64,000 nt of DNA from Novosphingobium sp. G106 (GTDB taxonomy: Bacteria; Pseudomonadota; Alphaproteobacteria; Sphingomonadales; Sphingomonadaceae): the NCBI RefSeq assembly GCF_019075875.1, contig NZ_JAHOOZ010000001.1, positions 4,340,001 through 4,404,000 on the forward strand. The letters are read 5' to 3'. The notes below the pieces were generated by a model that saw only the letters and a list, made by a program, of their open reading frames with translations, was not told where the DNA came from and made no database searches. The number at the start of each line of letters is the position of its first letter. The first letter of the stretch is position 1. Both the position numbers and the translations under genes were made by a program. This document shows, in pieces, positions 34,365 to 43,476 of this stretch.

Positions 34365-36260
34365 TTGCTGGATTTATCTAGAGCTTCGCTCGACTGCTCG
34401 CTGCTGTTCCTGGCTATCCTCTCTTTCGTAACCGCCGTCCTCACTGCCCGGATCCTGCCCGCGCCGCACCGGATCGACAGGCCTGCGTCGGAGGAACCCT
34501 ACGAACTGCTCGGTGCGCTCGCCGCCTCGGTGGCGATCCCCGCTGTGCTTTCGGCGCGCCTGGTCGATCTGGCGCCCGTGCTGGTACTCGTGCTGAGCGT
34601 GGCAGCGGTTCTCTGCTACTTCGTCCCGCGGCTCAGCCTGCCCGGCGTGCTGTCGCTCTCGGCGCAGGGTGTTGCGCTGCTGGTCGCGCCGATCTGGGGC
34701 GTGCTGTTCGTGGTCGAGGCAGGGCTCCCTGGCTGGCTCGAGTCCGGTGCCCTGGCGGCGATCGCACTCGGCATGGTCGCCAGCGCGGTCGGGCTGTTGG
34801 CGAGCTTCGCCCGCGAGGCCGTGCTGACGCACGAAGCCTGGCGCCTGCCGACCCGCGCGCCCGCGGCGCCCCAACTGTCGCGCCGCTCCAAGGTCTCGCT
34901 GCACCTGTGCTGTTATGCCGAGCCGCCCGAAGTGGTGAAGGCGACGATGGATTGCCTGGCCGCGCTCGACTACTCCGATTTCGAAGTCCTGGTCTGCGAC
35001 AACAACACCAAGGACGAAAGGCTGTGGCGCCCGCTCGAAGCGCATTGCGCGGTGCTCAATCGCCGGCTGGGGCGTGAGGTGTTCCGCTTCTTCCATGTCG
35101 CGCCGCTGGCCGGCGCCAAGGCCGGTGCGCTGAATTTCTTACTGAAACGGATGGCTCCCGACGCTGAGATCGTCGGTGTCATCGATGCCGACTACCAATC
35201 GCGCAAAGACTTCCTGGCGCGGCTGGTGCCGTTCTTCGCCGATCCCGAACTCGGTTACATCCAGACCCCGCACGATTACCGCGCCTATGACCACAGCGCG
35301 TATCTGACCGCCTGCCACTGGGAATATATGCCGACCAACAAGGTCGATTACCCGGGCGTCAGCGAATATGGCGGCGCCTTCACCATCGGTACCATGTGCC
35401 TGCTGCGCGCCGAGGCCCTGCGCCGCGCCGGCGGCTGGGCCGAATGGTGCCTGACCGAGGATTCCGAAGTGTCGGTGCGAATCCGCGCCGCCGGCTACCG
35501 CGGGCTCTATTTCGGCGAGACCTTCGGTGCGGGCCTGATCCCCGAGACCTTCGACGACTACCGCAAGCAGCGCTTCCGCTGGACCGCGGGCCCGGTGCAG
35601 CAGCTGCGCCGCCATTGGCGGCTGTTCCTGCCAGCGCCGCTCGCACCGCGGCTGCCTGGTTGGAGCAAGCTACTCGAAGTCACGCGCTGCATGACGCCGC
35701 TGCTCAGCCTCGCCGGGCTCGCGTTCGGCGCGCTTGCCACGGTCGGCGCGGCGCTGGTCGTCGCGAGCGGCCATGCCGCGGCGATCGATGTGCCCGACAT
35801 CGCTTGGCTGCTGCTGCCCGTCGGCTTCGCCACCTGGATCGTGCGCACCGTCCACCGCTACCGGCTGTCGGGCTGCACCGACCCGCGCGACATGCTGCGC
35901 GGCGAGATCGCCCGCGCGTCGCTCGACTATGTCGTGCTGACGGCCGGTGTTGCCGGGCTGTCCAAGCGCCCGCTGGCCTGGCGGCGGACACCAAAGTTCG
36001 CCGTGCGCTCTGCCGGAGAGACCCCGTTTGCCGTTGCCCGGTCGGAAACCGTCGCCGGCTCCGTCTGCCTCACGCTGGCGTTGCTCGCCGGCCTGGGGGC
36101 TTCGCGCCTGGGCGGGGAGTTCGCGCTGTTCACGGGGCTGGGCCTGATCACCATGGCGCTGCGCTTCTTCTGCGCGCCGCTGATGGTCGCATTGGGCATC
36201 GGCCATGTCGAGCGCATGGCCGCTACACTAGCGCCCGAGCCGCAGCCGTTGGCAGCTTAG
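34365..36260 (+). CDS. Family 2 glycosyltransferase, membrane-bound (cellulose-synthase-like)
   Basis: The 631-residue protein has membrane helices on both sides of a GT-A catalytic domain: N-terminal helices (about 10-160) and C-terminal ones (about 440-610). The domain shows CDNN, VIDADYQS (DxD), TEDSE and the QRFRW (Q-x-x-RW) acceptor motif, all typical of processive beta-glycan synthases such as cellulose or curdlan type. The start is taken at TTG 34365; no ribosome site is clear. Product polysaccharide unknown. A palindrome at 36288 follows. Confidence 0.9.
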   Translation: MLDLSRASLDCSLLFLAILSFVTAVLTARILPAPHRIDRPASEEPYELLGALAASVAIPAVLSARLVDLAPVLVLVLSVAAVLCYFVPRLSLPGVLSLSAQGVALLVAPIWGVLFVVEAGLPGWLESGALAAIALGMVASAVGLLASFAREAVLTHEAWRLPTRAPAAPQLSRRSKVSLHLCCYAEPPEVVKATMDCLAALDYSDFEVLVCDNNTKDERLWRPLEAHCAVLNRRLGREVFRFFHVAPLAGAKAGALNFLLKRMAPDAEIVGVIDADYQSRKDFLARLVPFFADPELGYIQTPHDYRAYDHSAYLTACHWEYMPTNKVDYPGVSEYGGAFTIGTMCLLRAEALRRAGGWAEWCLTEDSEVSVRIRAAGYRGLYFGETFGAGLIPETFDDYRKQRFRWTAGPVQQLRRHWRLFLPAPLAPRLPGWSKLLEVTRCMTPLLSLAGLAFGALATVGAALVVASGHAAAIDVPDIAWLLLPVGFATWIVRTVHRYRLSGCTDPRDMLRGEIARASLDYVVLTAGVAGLSKRPLAWRRTPKFAVRSAGETPFAVARSETVAGSVCLTLALLAGLGASRLGGEFALFTGLGLITMALRFFCAPLMVALGIGHVERMAATLAPEPQPLAA

Positions 36261-36287
36261 GCGCGATCGATTTGCCAGAACTAGGTC

Positions 36288-36316
36288 CGTCACCCGGGAC
36301 CAAGTCCGGGATGACG
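36288..36316. repeat. Short palindrome CGTCACCCGGGAC-CAA-GTCCGGGATGACG
   Basis: It is a REP-like element with imperfect 13-base arms, located between the convergent glycosyltransferase and GlsB-type genes. It may serve as a two-way terminator. Its sequence is of the same type as the sphingomonad 'CCGGACTT' repeats. Confidence 0.7.
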
Positions 36317-36339
36317 GTGCCGACGAAGGAAAGGCCTGC

Positions 36340-36585
36340 CTAGAAATGCCAGCCCAGGTGCCGGCCGATGAAGATCAGCACCATCGCGCCGATGATCGAG
36401 GCGAGGCAGCCAGCGCGGTTGAACTCGGGATCGCCGCGGCTGGTGACTAGCCCCGCAAGCAGCGAGCCGCCGACGCCGAGCAGGATGGTCATGATCCATC
36501 CCATCTCGACCGCGCCCGGATAGAAGAACCGGGCGAGCGCGCCGATGATAAGGCCGCTGATGATGGCGCCGATGATGTTGAACAT
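36340..36585 (-). CDS. GlsB/YeaQ/YmgE family stress membrane protein
   Basis: The 81-residue protein has three short hydrophobic segments with Gly-rich turns: MFNIIGAIISGLIIGALARFFYP, then GWIMTILLGVGGSLLAG, and the last segment near the C-terminus. This is typical of transglycosylase-associated (YeaQ/YmgE) proteins, which are stress-induced inner-membrane proteins of unknown molecular role. Confidence 0.92.
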   Translation of the reverse strand: MFNIIGAIISGLIIGALARFFYPGAVEMGWIMTILLGVGGSLLAGLVTSRGDPEFNRAGCLASIIGAMVLIFIGRHLGWHF

Positions 36586-36675
36586 GAGTGTCCGATCCTC
36601 TTCGTTTCACTGCGCCCTGTCACTCGCAATTATGGTCACCCGCAATGCTGTCGCGGTAAAGCATAGGCAGAATGA

Positions 36676-37215
36676 TCAGGTCTTGATCCGGTTCCGGTCG
36701 ATCCTCAGTGGGCGCTGGTAGGACGGATCGCTGCGGTCGCGCCTGGACGGGACATAGGCATCGTTGCCGGCATTGCCGTCAGGCCCCCAGATCTCGTCGC
36801 GCGCCTCGACCAGACAGATCCGCTCGGCAATGCCCCAGCGGCCGTCGCGCTTCTCCATCCGGTCGATGTAGCGCCCGCTCGAGACATTGTACCAGGGCGG
36901 TGCCTTGTTGACGCAGCGGAACAGGTAATAGGACTCGCAATGCGCGACATCGCCGTCGAGGTCGCAGCGGTGGTTGGTGATCTGGTGCTGGGTGAATTCC
37001 TGGTAGGTCGAATGCAGCGCCAGCGCGGCATCGGCGAACCCCTGGACGTCGCCGATATAGGTACTGCCGTGATCGTCCAGCGCATCGGGGTGATAGGCCG
37101 ACAGCAGCAGCTCGCGGTCCAGCCGGTCGATCCCACTGCAGTAGCGCATGATGCAGTCGTAGATCTCGTAGCGGTCCTTCATCTCGCGCGCGATCGCGGC
37201 GGCTTCGGCGTCCAT
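36676..37215 (-). CDS. SnoaL-like / NTF2-type protein (ring-hydroxylase small-subunit-like)
   Basis: The 179-residue protein has an NTF2-like fold pattern with the SnoaL_4 signature: MKDRYEIYDCIMRYCSGIDRLD, YHPDALDDHG and HQITNHRCDLDGD. It resembles small subunits of aromatic-ring dioxygenases and related ligand-binding proteins. GGGGAGAGA precedes the ATG at 37215; the longer frame from 37266 lacks one. It lies behind the LysR gene, in a region with a Rieske oxygenase. Confidence 0.82.
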   Translation of the reverse strand: MDAEAAAIAREMKDRYEIYDCIMRYCSGIDRLDRELLLSAYHPDALDDHGSTYIGDVQGFADAALALHSTYQEFTQHQITNHRCDLDGDVAHCESYYLFRCVNKAPPWYNVSSGRYIDRMEKRDGRWGIAERICLVEARDEIWGPDGNAGNDAYVPSRRDRSDPSYQRPLRIDRNRIKT

Positions 37216-37311
37216 CGGTCTCTCCCCATTTGATTGTTCGGGTGATCGTTTGGGAAGATTAGGCACGCTCGCCGCGGCGCTGCCAAGACAAATTGCGCAG
37301 GTCGGACATGC

Positions 37312-38271
37312 TCAGCCGGCATAGGTCGAGAGCAGGCGCGGATCGAACAGCCACTCGGCCGGCCAGGCGCCGCTTGTCACTACGGCCGACCATTCCGCGA
37401 AGATGACGCGCTCGACCTCGTTGTAGGTGCTGCGCGGCACGCGCCAGAGCGGCTGCACCGCGTAGAGGATCATGCGGTCGACCGCGGGATCGGTTACGGA
37501 TGCGGCGACGAGTTCGCCTCGCGCCACCGCCTCGCGGCAGGCCAGCGGCGGCAGGAAGGTGAAACCGGCGCCGGCCTTGACCACGTCCCGGGCGAGATCG
37601 ATCGAATCGACCTCGCCGGCCATAGTCAGCTTCGCTTCGCCCCGCGCTGCCAGCTTTTCGAGCAGGGTCGGCAAGCCATCGGGCGGGCTTGGCAGGATCA
37701 GGGGGAAATTCTCGAGCTCGGCAAAGGCCACGCTGCCGCGCCCGCTCAGCGCCGAACCGGGCGCGCCGACGAGCAGCAGTTCCTCGCGCAGAACTTCGCT
37801 GCGGAACACGCGGTCGTCGGGTGTGACCCCGGCGAGAAGCGCTATGTCCACCAGGCCACGCAGCAGGTCGGCCGCCAGGCTCGCCGAATCGCTCTCGACG
37901 AAGCGCAGCTTCAGATTGGGCAGTTCGCGCGCCAGCCGCAGATAGATGCGCGGACCGAGCAGCTGCGCGATGCCCGGCGGCAGGCCCATGGTGAAGGACA
38001 CGTCGACGCGCGCCGCGAAGGAGCGCACGTTCTTCAGCGCGAGATCGAGCTGCTGCAGTGGATCGCCCAGCGCCTCGCGCAGATATTCGCCCTCGTCGGT
38101 CAGCCGCATGCCGCGTGCCATGCGCTCGAACAGCCTCACCCCGAGCTCGGCTTCGAGCAGCTGGATCTGCCGCCCGAGCGCCGGCTGGGCGACGCCGAGG
38201 CTGCGCGAGGCCTGTCCCAGCGAGCCCTCGCGCGCGACCTGGAGGAAATAGCGGAGACGGCGCAGTTCCAT
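37312..38271 (-). CDS. LysR family transcriptional regulator
   Basis: The 319-residue regulator starts MELRRLRYFLQVAREGS, with the N-terminal winged helix (SLGQASRSLGVAQPALGRQIQLLE) and a C-terminal effector domain. It is divergent from the Rieske oxygenase gene, with 118 bases between them. By the usual LysR arrangement it probably controls the Rieske-AKR operon. Ligand unknown. Confidence 0.92.
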   Translation of the reverse strand: MELRRLRYFLQVAREGSLGQASRSLGVAQPALGRQIQLLEAELGVRLFERMARGMRLTDEGEYLREALGDPLQQLDLALKNVRSFAARVDVSFTMGLPPGIAQLLGPRIYLRLARELPNLKLRFVESDSASLAADLLRGLVDIALLAGVTPDDRVFRSEVLREELLLVGAPGSALSGRGSVAFAELENFPLILPSPPDGLPTLLEKLAARGEAKLTMAGEVDSIDLARDVVKAGAGFTFLPPLACREAVARGELVAASVTDPAVDRMILYAVQPLWRVPRSTYNEVERVIFAEWSAVVTSGAWPAEWLFDPRLLSTYAG

Positions 38272-38389
38272 GCTCGATGCATACCGCTTCGGCATCGGTA
38301 AGCCACAGATATTGTAGTGGCGGCATGGATCGATGTCGGTCATCCTGCGTGCCTGAGACCCGGCCGAAGCCGGGCATGGGAGAATTCGG

Positions 38390-39469
38390 ATGGCGACTTC
38401 GGCGGAATATCGTCTGGGCGACTATGCCTTCCCGCGCGGCTGGTTTGCCGTGGCGAACGGCAGCGAGGCCGGGCGCAAGCCGACGGCGCTGCGCTACTTC
38501 GGCCAGGACCTGGTGATGTACCGCGGTGAGAGCGGGCGTGTCGTGGTGCTCGATGCCTATTGCCCGCACATGGGCACGCACCTCGCCAGCGGGCCCAGCA
38601 CGGCAACCAGCCGCTCGGACACCCACATGGAAGGCGACAATATCCGCTGTCCGTTCCACGCCTGGCGCTTCGGGCCCGACGGCGTCTGCAACCACATCCC
38701 CTACCACGACGGCCCGATCCCCCCTGCCGCCCGGCTGAAATCATGGCCGGTCGTCGAGAAGTACGGCATCGTTTTCGTCTGGCACGATCCCGAGGCTCAG
38801 GAGCCTGACTATCCGGTGATCGAATTCGCCGAATGGGACGATCCGCAATGGGTGCGCTGGGACGGGCTGCAGCATCTCTGCGATCTCAACCACCCGATCG
38901 AGATCTTCGACAACATGTCCGACGTCGCGCACCTCGGCCACCTGCACGGCGGCGATGCCGTCGCCTACGAGAACGAGTACACAGGCCACCTGATGCACCA
39001 GCGCCAGCGCTCGGCGGTCGAGCCCATTCCCGGCGTGTTCGACGCGACCTATTCGACCCACGCCGGCTATGTCGGCCCCGGCACCGCCTTCGGCCGTTTC
39101 ATCGAGCTCGAGGCGATCCAGCTGATCTGCGTGACCCCGATCGAGGACGGCACCTGCCGGCTCTGGCAGGTCGGCGCGGTCAAGTCGCGCAGCGAGGGCG
39201 GGGTGGTCGACGATGCCGCGCGGGCGATGCGCGAGCAGATCAGCGCGATGTTCGGCAACGGGCTCATGACCGATGCCGAGGTCTGGAAGTTTAAGCGCCC
39301 GGCGACCCAGATCATGCAGCTCCCCGGCGATGGCCCGTTCCGCCAGTCGCGCGTCTGGTACAGCCAGTTCTATAATCCGCGCGCCAATGCCGACGAGATC
39401 GTCGCGCGCGTCGCCGGCGTGCACTATTCGAAGAACTGGCCGCCCTTCACCGCGGAGGCGGCCGAGTAA
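38390..39469 (+). CDS. Rieske [2Fe-2S] aromatic-ring-hydroxylating oxygenase-like protein
   Basis: The 359-residue protein has the Rieske cluster residues Cys58, His60, Cys87 and His90 (CPHMG, CPFHAW) and a mononuclear iron site N175-x2-D178-x2-H181-x4-H186. This arrangement resembles KshA-type and other single-component terminal oxygenases. Substrate unknown; an electron-transfer partner (ferredoxin reductase) is not in the window. GGGAGA lies before the ATG; a CCCGGC/GCCGGG hairpin is in the leader. An AKR gene starts at its stop (TAATG). Confidence 0.92.
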   Translation: MATSAEYRLGDYAFPRGWFAVANGSEAGRKPTALRYFGQDLVMYRGESGRVVVLDAYCPHMGTHLASGPSTATSRSDTHMEGDNIRCPFHAWRFGPDGVCNHIPYHDGPIPPAARLKSWPVVEKYGIVFVWHDPEAQEPDYPVIEFAEWDDPQWVRWDGLQHLCDLNHPIEIFDNMSDVAHLGHLHGGDAVAYENEYTGHLMHQRQRSAVEPIPGVFDATYSTHAGYVGPGTAFGRFIELEAIQLICVTPIEDGTCRLWQVGAVKSRSEGGVVDDAARAMREQISAMFGNGLMTDAEVWKFKRPATQIMQLPGDGPFRQSRVWYSQFYNPRANADEIVARVAGVHYSKNWPPFTAEAAE

Positions 39470-40506
39470 TGGATTACCGCGAGCTGGGGCGCAGCGGTCT
39501 CAGGGTGAGCGCCTACGGCCTCGGCGTGATGACATTCGGCGGGCAAACGCCCGAGGACGACGCGCTGCGTCAGATGGACATGGCCTGGGACGCCGGCATC
39601 ACCCTGTTCGACACGGCGGAGAACTATCCGACCCCGACCGGGCCCGAGACGCAGGGCCGCTCGGAGGAGATCCTCGGCCGCTGGGTGAGGGCGCGGGGGC
39701 TAAAGGGCAGGGCGGTGATCGCCACCAAGGTTGCCGGGCCCGGCAATGCCGCGGGCGACATGACCCATATCCGCGGGGCGCAGCGCAAGCTCGACGCCGC
39801 GAACATCCGCCAGGCCTGCGAGGACAGTCTGCGCCGGCTGGGTACGGACTGTATCGACCTTTACCAGCTCCACTGGCCCGAGCGCGCGGTGACGACGCTG
39901 GGTCGGTCACGCTATTCGCTCGTGCCCGATGCGCCGGATCAGGTCGTGCTCGGGGAAACATTGGCCGCGCTTGCGTCGCTGATTGCCGACGGGAAGGTTC
40001 GCGCCATCGGTGTCTGCAATGAATCGCCTTGGGGCGTGATGTCTTACCTGTCGTTGTCGGAGGCCGGCCTGCCGCGCCTCGCCTCTGTGCAGAACGGCTA
40101 CAGCCTGCTCGACCGCTACTACGAGCTCGGGCTGGCCGAGGTCGGCATGCGCGAGGGGGTGGGCCTGCTCGCCTATTCGCCGCTCGCGCGCGGAACGCTG
40201 ACGGGCAAGTATTCCGATCCCAACAAGCTTGCCGCGATGCCCGCCGGTTTCGCCGCGCGTATGCTGTCCGAAAACCGCCGCCACGCCATCGCTGCCTATG
40301 CCGAGATCGCGCGCCGGCACGGGCTCAGCCTCACCCACATGGCACTCGCGTTCGCGCGCCAGCAGCCTTTCATGGGCAGCGTGCTGATGGCGGCGAGTTC
40401 GGTGGAGCAGCTAGGCGGCAATCTCGGCGCGATCGACGTTTCGCTGGCCAAGGATATCGTGCAGGAAATCAATGCGGTGCACGACGCAAACCCCAATCCG
40501 AAGTAG
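39469..40506 (+). CDS. Aldo/keto reductase
   Basis: The 345-residue TIM-barrel reductase has the Asp/Tyr/Lys/His set of the AKR family (DTAENY, ATKV, LHWPE) and the Tas/YajO-like length. Cofactor would be NADPH. Its ATG overlaps the Rieske gene's stop by one base (TAATG), so the two are translated together. It may reduce an aldehyde or ketone produced by the oxygenase. Confidence 0.92.
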   Translation: MDYRELGRSGLRVSAYGLGVMTFGGQTPEDDALRQMDMAWDAGITLFDTAENYPTPTGPETQGRSEEILGRWVRARGLKGRAVIATKVAGPGNAAGDMTHIRGAQRKLDAANIRQACEDSLRRLGTDCIDLYQLHWPERAVTTLGRSRYSLVPDAPDQVVLGETLAALASLIADGKVRAIGVCNESPWGVMSYLSLSEAGLPRLASVQNGYSLLDRYYELGLAEVGMREGVGLLAYSPLARGTLTGKYSDPNKLAAMPAGFAARMLSENRRHAIAAYAEIARRHGLSLTHMALAFARQQPFMGSVLMAASSVEQLGGNLGAIDVSLAKDIVQEINAVHDANPNPK

Positions 40507-40966
40507 GTCGCCCGCGGCCCGATTCATCCGCAAAAATTTTCCCACAGATTCACTTTGCATCTTGCGCCATTCACAAGCGCTGAGTTTTCGGCGCGTCGCT
40601 TCGATCCGATGTGAGTCCGGAAGGCCACACCGGGCTGCTGCGCTGGTTTCCCTCGTATTAACACTCTTGCGCCCGACTCCGGTTTCGTCACTATTGGTTG
40701 TGGGTGAGACGTGGGGCACACATCTAGACCTTGAATCCGAAGGGTGGATCGCCAAATCGATCCTGTCCGTGGACGCAAGCGCAGATCGCCGCTCCGCCAT
40801 CGCACCGGGGGGAACAAATGGGGGATAAGTTTTTCCCCCAAGCCGCCCCGTTCTGGTAGGTTGGGAGCTTGCCCTCCGAATCGAACGAATGAGGAACACG
40901 GCAGAGGTCGCAATTCGGGCATCGGGGGCGCGGACAGTGGAATTCAGAAACGGAAACGAGGCGGAT
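40507..40966 (+). other. nrdA upstream region with GANTC cluster
   Basis: No gene is seen. The region has five GANTC sites (40521, 40547, 40613, 40675, 40733) plus one at 40878. A sequence similar to an NrdR box is at 40689-40702 (CACTATTGGTTGTG), and a looser one near 40716-40729. No clear promoter boxes could be chosen. Confidence 0.5.
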
Positions 40967-42979
40967 ATGGACGGCGCAGAAGCAGGTCTGTTCGCAGGCG
41001 AAATGCCGGCCCGTTCAAAAACGAAGGAGGCGGGCGCCAGCCCGGCAGTGGCTATGACGCAGAAGACCGATGCCGGCAGTGAAGACCTCGTGGCCCAGCT
41101 CGGCGCAGAAGCGCTGGCCAATGCCGTTTCGGGCGTTGCCAAGGCCGCGGCCGCACCGAAAGACGATTCCAAGTCGATCGCCGATCGCCGCTTCACTATC
41201 GTCACCGATGAATCGCGTGACAGTCTGCTCACCGATTTCGGCAAGGACACGCTCGACGACCGCTACCTGCTGCCGGGCGAGAAGTACCAGGACCTCTTCG
41301 CCCGCGTCGCTGATGCCTATTCCGACGACCAGGATCACGCCCAGCGCATCTACGACTACATCTCGAAGCTCTGGTTCATGCCGGCGACACCGGTCCTGTC
41401 GAACGGCGGCACCGGGCGCGGCCTGCCGATCTCGTGCTACCTGAACTCGGTCAGCGACAGCCTCGAAGGTATCGTCGGCACCTGGAACGAGAACGTCTGG
41501 CTCGCTTCGCGCGGCGGCGGCATCGGCACTTACTGGGGCGGTGTGCGCGGCATCGGCGAGCCCGTGGGCCTCAACGGCAAGACCAGCGGCATCATCCCCT
41601 TCGTCCGCGTGATGGACAGCCTCACCCTCGCGATCAGCCAGGGCTCGCTGCGCCGCGGCTCGGCCGCCTGCTACCTCGACGTCTCGCACCCCGAGATCGA
41701 GGAATTCCTCGAGATCCGTAAGCCCAGCGGCGATTTCAACCGCAAGGCGCTGAACCTGCACCACGGCGTGCTGCTGACCGACGAATTCATGGAAGCCGTC
41801 GCCGCGGGCGCCGAGTTCCATCTGCGCAGCCCCAAGGACGGCTCGGTCCGCGCCACGGTCGACGCGCGCTCGCTGTTCCAGAAGTTGGTCGAGACCCGCC
41901 TGGCCACGGGCGAGCCCTACATCGTCTTCTCCGACACCGTGAACCGGATGATGCCCAAGCATCACCGCGACCTCGGCCTCAAGGTCTCGACTTCCAACCT
42001 CTGCTCGGAAATCACGCTGCCGACGGGCCGCGACCACCTCGGCAACGACCGCACCGCGGTCTGCTGCTTGTCCTCGCTCAATCTCGAGACCTGGGACGAG
42101 TGGAACGGCGACGACGTGTTCATCGAGGACGTGCTGCGCTTCCTCGACAACGTCCTGCAGGACTACATCGACCGCGCACCCGACGAGATGGCACGCGCCA
42201 AGTATTCGGCGATGCGCGAGCGTTCGGTCGGCATGGGCGTGATGGGCTTCCACTCGTTCCTGCAGCTCAAGAACATCGGCTTCGAGACCGCCATGGCCAA
42301 GGCCTGGAACCTCAAGATGTTCAAGCACATCGCCGCCAAGGCCGACGAGGCCTCGCTGATGCTCGCGCAGGAACGCGGTGCTTGCCCCGATGCCGCGGAC
42401 ATGGGCGTGATGCAGCGCTTCTCGTGCAAGATGGCGATCGCGCCGACCGCCTCGATCTCGATCATCTGCGGCGGCACCTCGGCCTGTATCGAGCCGATCC
42501 CGGCGAATATCTACACGCACAAGACGCTGTCGGGCTCCTTCGTGGTCAAGAATCCCTATCTGGAGAAGCTGCTCCAGGCGAAGAGCAAGGATTCGACCAA
42601 CGTCTGGAACTCGATCCTCGAGCACGGCGGCTCGGTCCAGCACCTCGACTTCCTGAGCCCAGAGGAAAAGGCGGTCTACAAGACCTCCTTCGAGATCGAC
42701 CAGCGCTGGCTGCTCGAATTCGCCGCCGACCGTACGCCTTTCATCGACCAGGCACAGTCGCTGAACCTCTACATCCCGGCCGACGTCGACAAGTGGGATC
42801 TGATGATGCTGCACTTCCAGGCCTGGGAACGCGGCATCAAGAGCCTCTACTACCTGCGCTCGAAGTCGGTCCAGCGCGCGGGCTTCGCCGGCGGCGTTGA
42901 GGCCGACAATACCGCCGAGCCTGCGGTGATCGAACTCGCGGCGCAGACCGATTACGAGGAATGTCTCGCCTGCCAGTGA
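40967..42979 (+). CDS. nrdA: Ribonucleoside-diphosphate reductase alpha subunit (class Ia)
   Basis: NrdA makes deoxyribonucleotides with the NrdB radical subunit. The 670-residue protein keeps the catalytic triad Asn344, Cys346, Glu348 (NLCSE). Cys157 (ISCYLN) fits the redox-active N-terminal partner, and the C-terminal pair Cys666/Cys669 (ECLACQ) is there for thioredoxin reduction. An in-frame ATG at 40889 would add 26 residues not typical of the family; GAGGCGGAT precedes the chosen ATG. nrdB is 5.9 kb downstream, an unusual split. Confidence 0.97.
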   Translation: MDGAEAGLFAGEMPARSKTKEAGASPAVAMTQKTDAGSEDLVAQLGAEALANAVSGVAKAAAAPKDDSKSIADRRFTIVTDESRDSLLTDFGKDTLDDRYLLPGEKYQDLFARVADAYSDDQDHAQRIYDYISKLWFMPATPVLSNGGTGRGLPISCYLNSVSDSLEGIVGTWNENVWLASRGGGIGTYWGGVRGIGEPVGLNGKTSGIIPFVRVMDSLTLAISQGSLRRGSAACYLDVSHPEIEEFLEIRKPSGDFNRKALNLHHGVLLTDEFMEAVAAGAEFHLRSPKDGSVRATVDARSLFQKLVETRLATGEPYIVFSDTVNRMMPKHHRDLGLKVSTSNLCSEITLPTGRDHLGNDRTAVCCLSSLNLETWDEWNGDDVFIEDVLRFLDNVLQDYIDRAPDEMARAKYSAMRERSVGMGVMGFHSFLQLKNIGFETAMAKAWNLKMFKHIAAKADEASLMLAQERGACPDAADMGVMQRFSCKMAIAPTASISIICGGTSACIEPIPANIYTHKTLSGSFVVKNPYLEKLLQAKSKDSTNVWNSILEHGGSVQHLDFLSPEEKAVYKTSFEIDQRWLLEFAADRTPFIDQAQSLNLYIPADVDKWDLMMLHFQAWERGIKSLYYLRSKSVQRAGFAGGVEADNTAEPAVIELAAQTDYEECLACQ

Positions 42980-43002
42980 GCTAGGCCAGAGGAGGTAGAG
43001 TA

Positions 43003-43338
43003 GTGGAAGCCTTTGGCGATCTGCTGTTCTTTGTCCTTCTGTTCTGCGCCGCGGGCTGCGCGATGGCCGTGCTCGGCGCGATCGCACTTTTCGTGGCGCG
43101 CAAGGCCGATCCGGTCGCGCAAAGATCGCTGCGGCGCGTCGGCTGGCCGCTGTTCGGCTGCGGCGGCTTGATGGCAGTGACGCCGGTAGCGATCTTTGCG
43201 GCCATCGTGCTGTTCGGCATGGGCGTGGTGACCTTTTGCGGCGACAAGCCTGGGTGCGAGCGCTTCAATGGACGTCCGCCCGCCGCCGCGAATACGCCTC
43301 ACGCAGAACAACAGCCGCTACCAAACGGAAGGCATTAA
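43003..43338 (+). CDS. Hypothetical membrane protein
   Basis: The 111-residue protein has two membrane segments (about 8-32 and 48-75), a Cys-rich touch (FCAAGC, FCGDKPGC) and a disordered tail. GGAGG lies seven bases before GTG 43003. The family is not recognised. It starts 23 bases after nrdA and its last codons overlap repeat copy A. Confidence 0.65.
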   Translation: MEAFGDLLFFVLLFCAAGCAMAVLGAIALFVARKADPVAQRSLRRVGWPLFGCGGLMAVTPVAIFAAIVLFGMGVVTFCGDKPGCERFNGRPPAAANTPHAEQQPLPNGRH

Positions 43339-43363
43339 GCCGCGGCGGGGTCGCTCTTCGCCG
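43319..43363 (+). repeat. 45-base direct repeat, copy A
   Basis: TACCAAACGGAAGGCATTAAG... matches TATCAAACGGAGGGCGTTAAG... in copy B, with about 40 of 45 bases equal and a two-base gap. It overlaps the 3' end of the gene at 43003-43338. Confidence 0.75.
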
Positions 43364-43476
43364 TAAATGCGAACGCTTTCGCCAAGTCGGCTGCAACCGG
43401 TCTTGCCAATCAGCCCGACGATGAAGATGCTTCGCCGGTCAATAATGGCACAAACTAGCCGGAGGGGGCGGCGGCC

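Noticed and set aside
40541..40555. DnaA box TTTTCCCACA
   Set aside because: Two mismatches to TTATNCACA and no cluster; the presence of gyrB elsewhere does not make an origin.
41015..43087. 690-residue minus-strand ORF opposite nrdA
   Set aside because: Antisense shadow of a certain gene; no ribosome site or homology.
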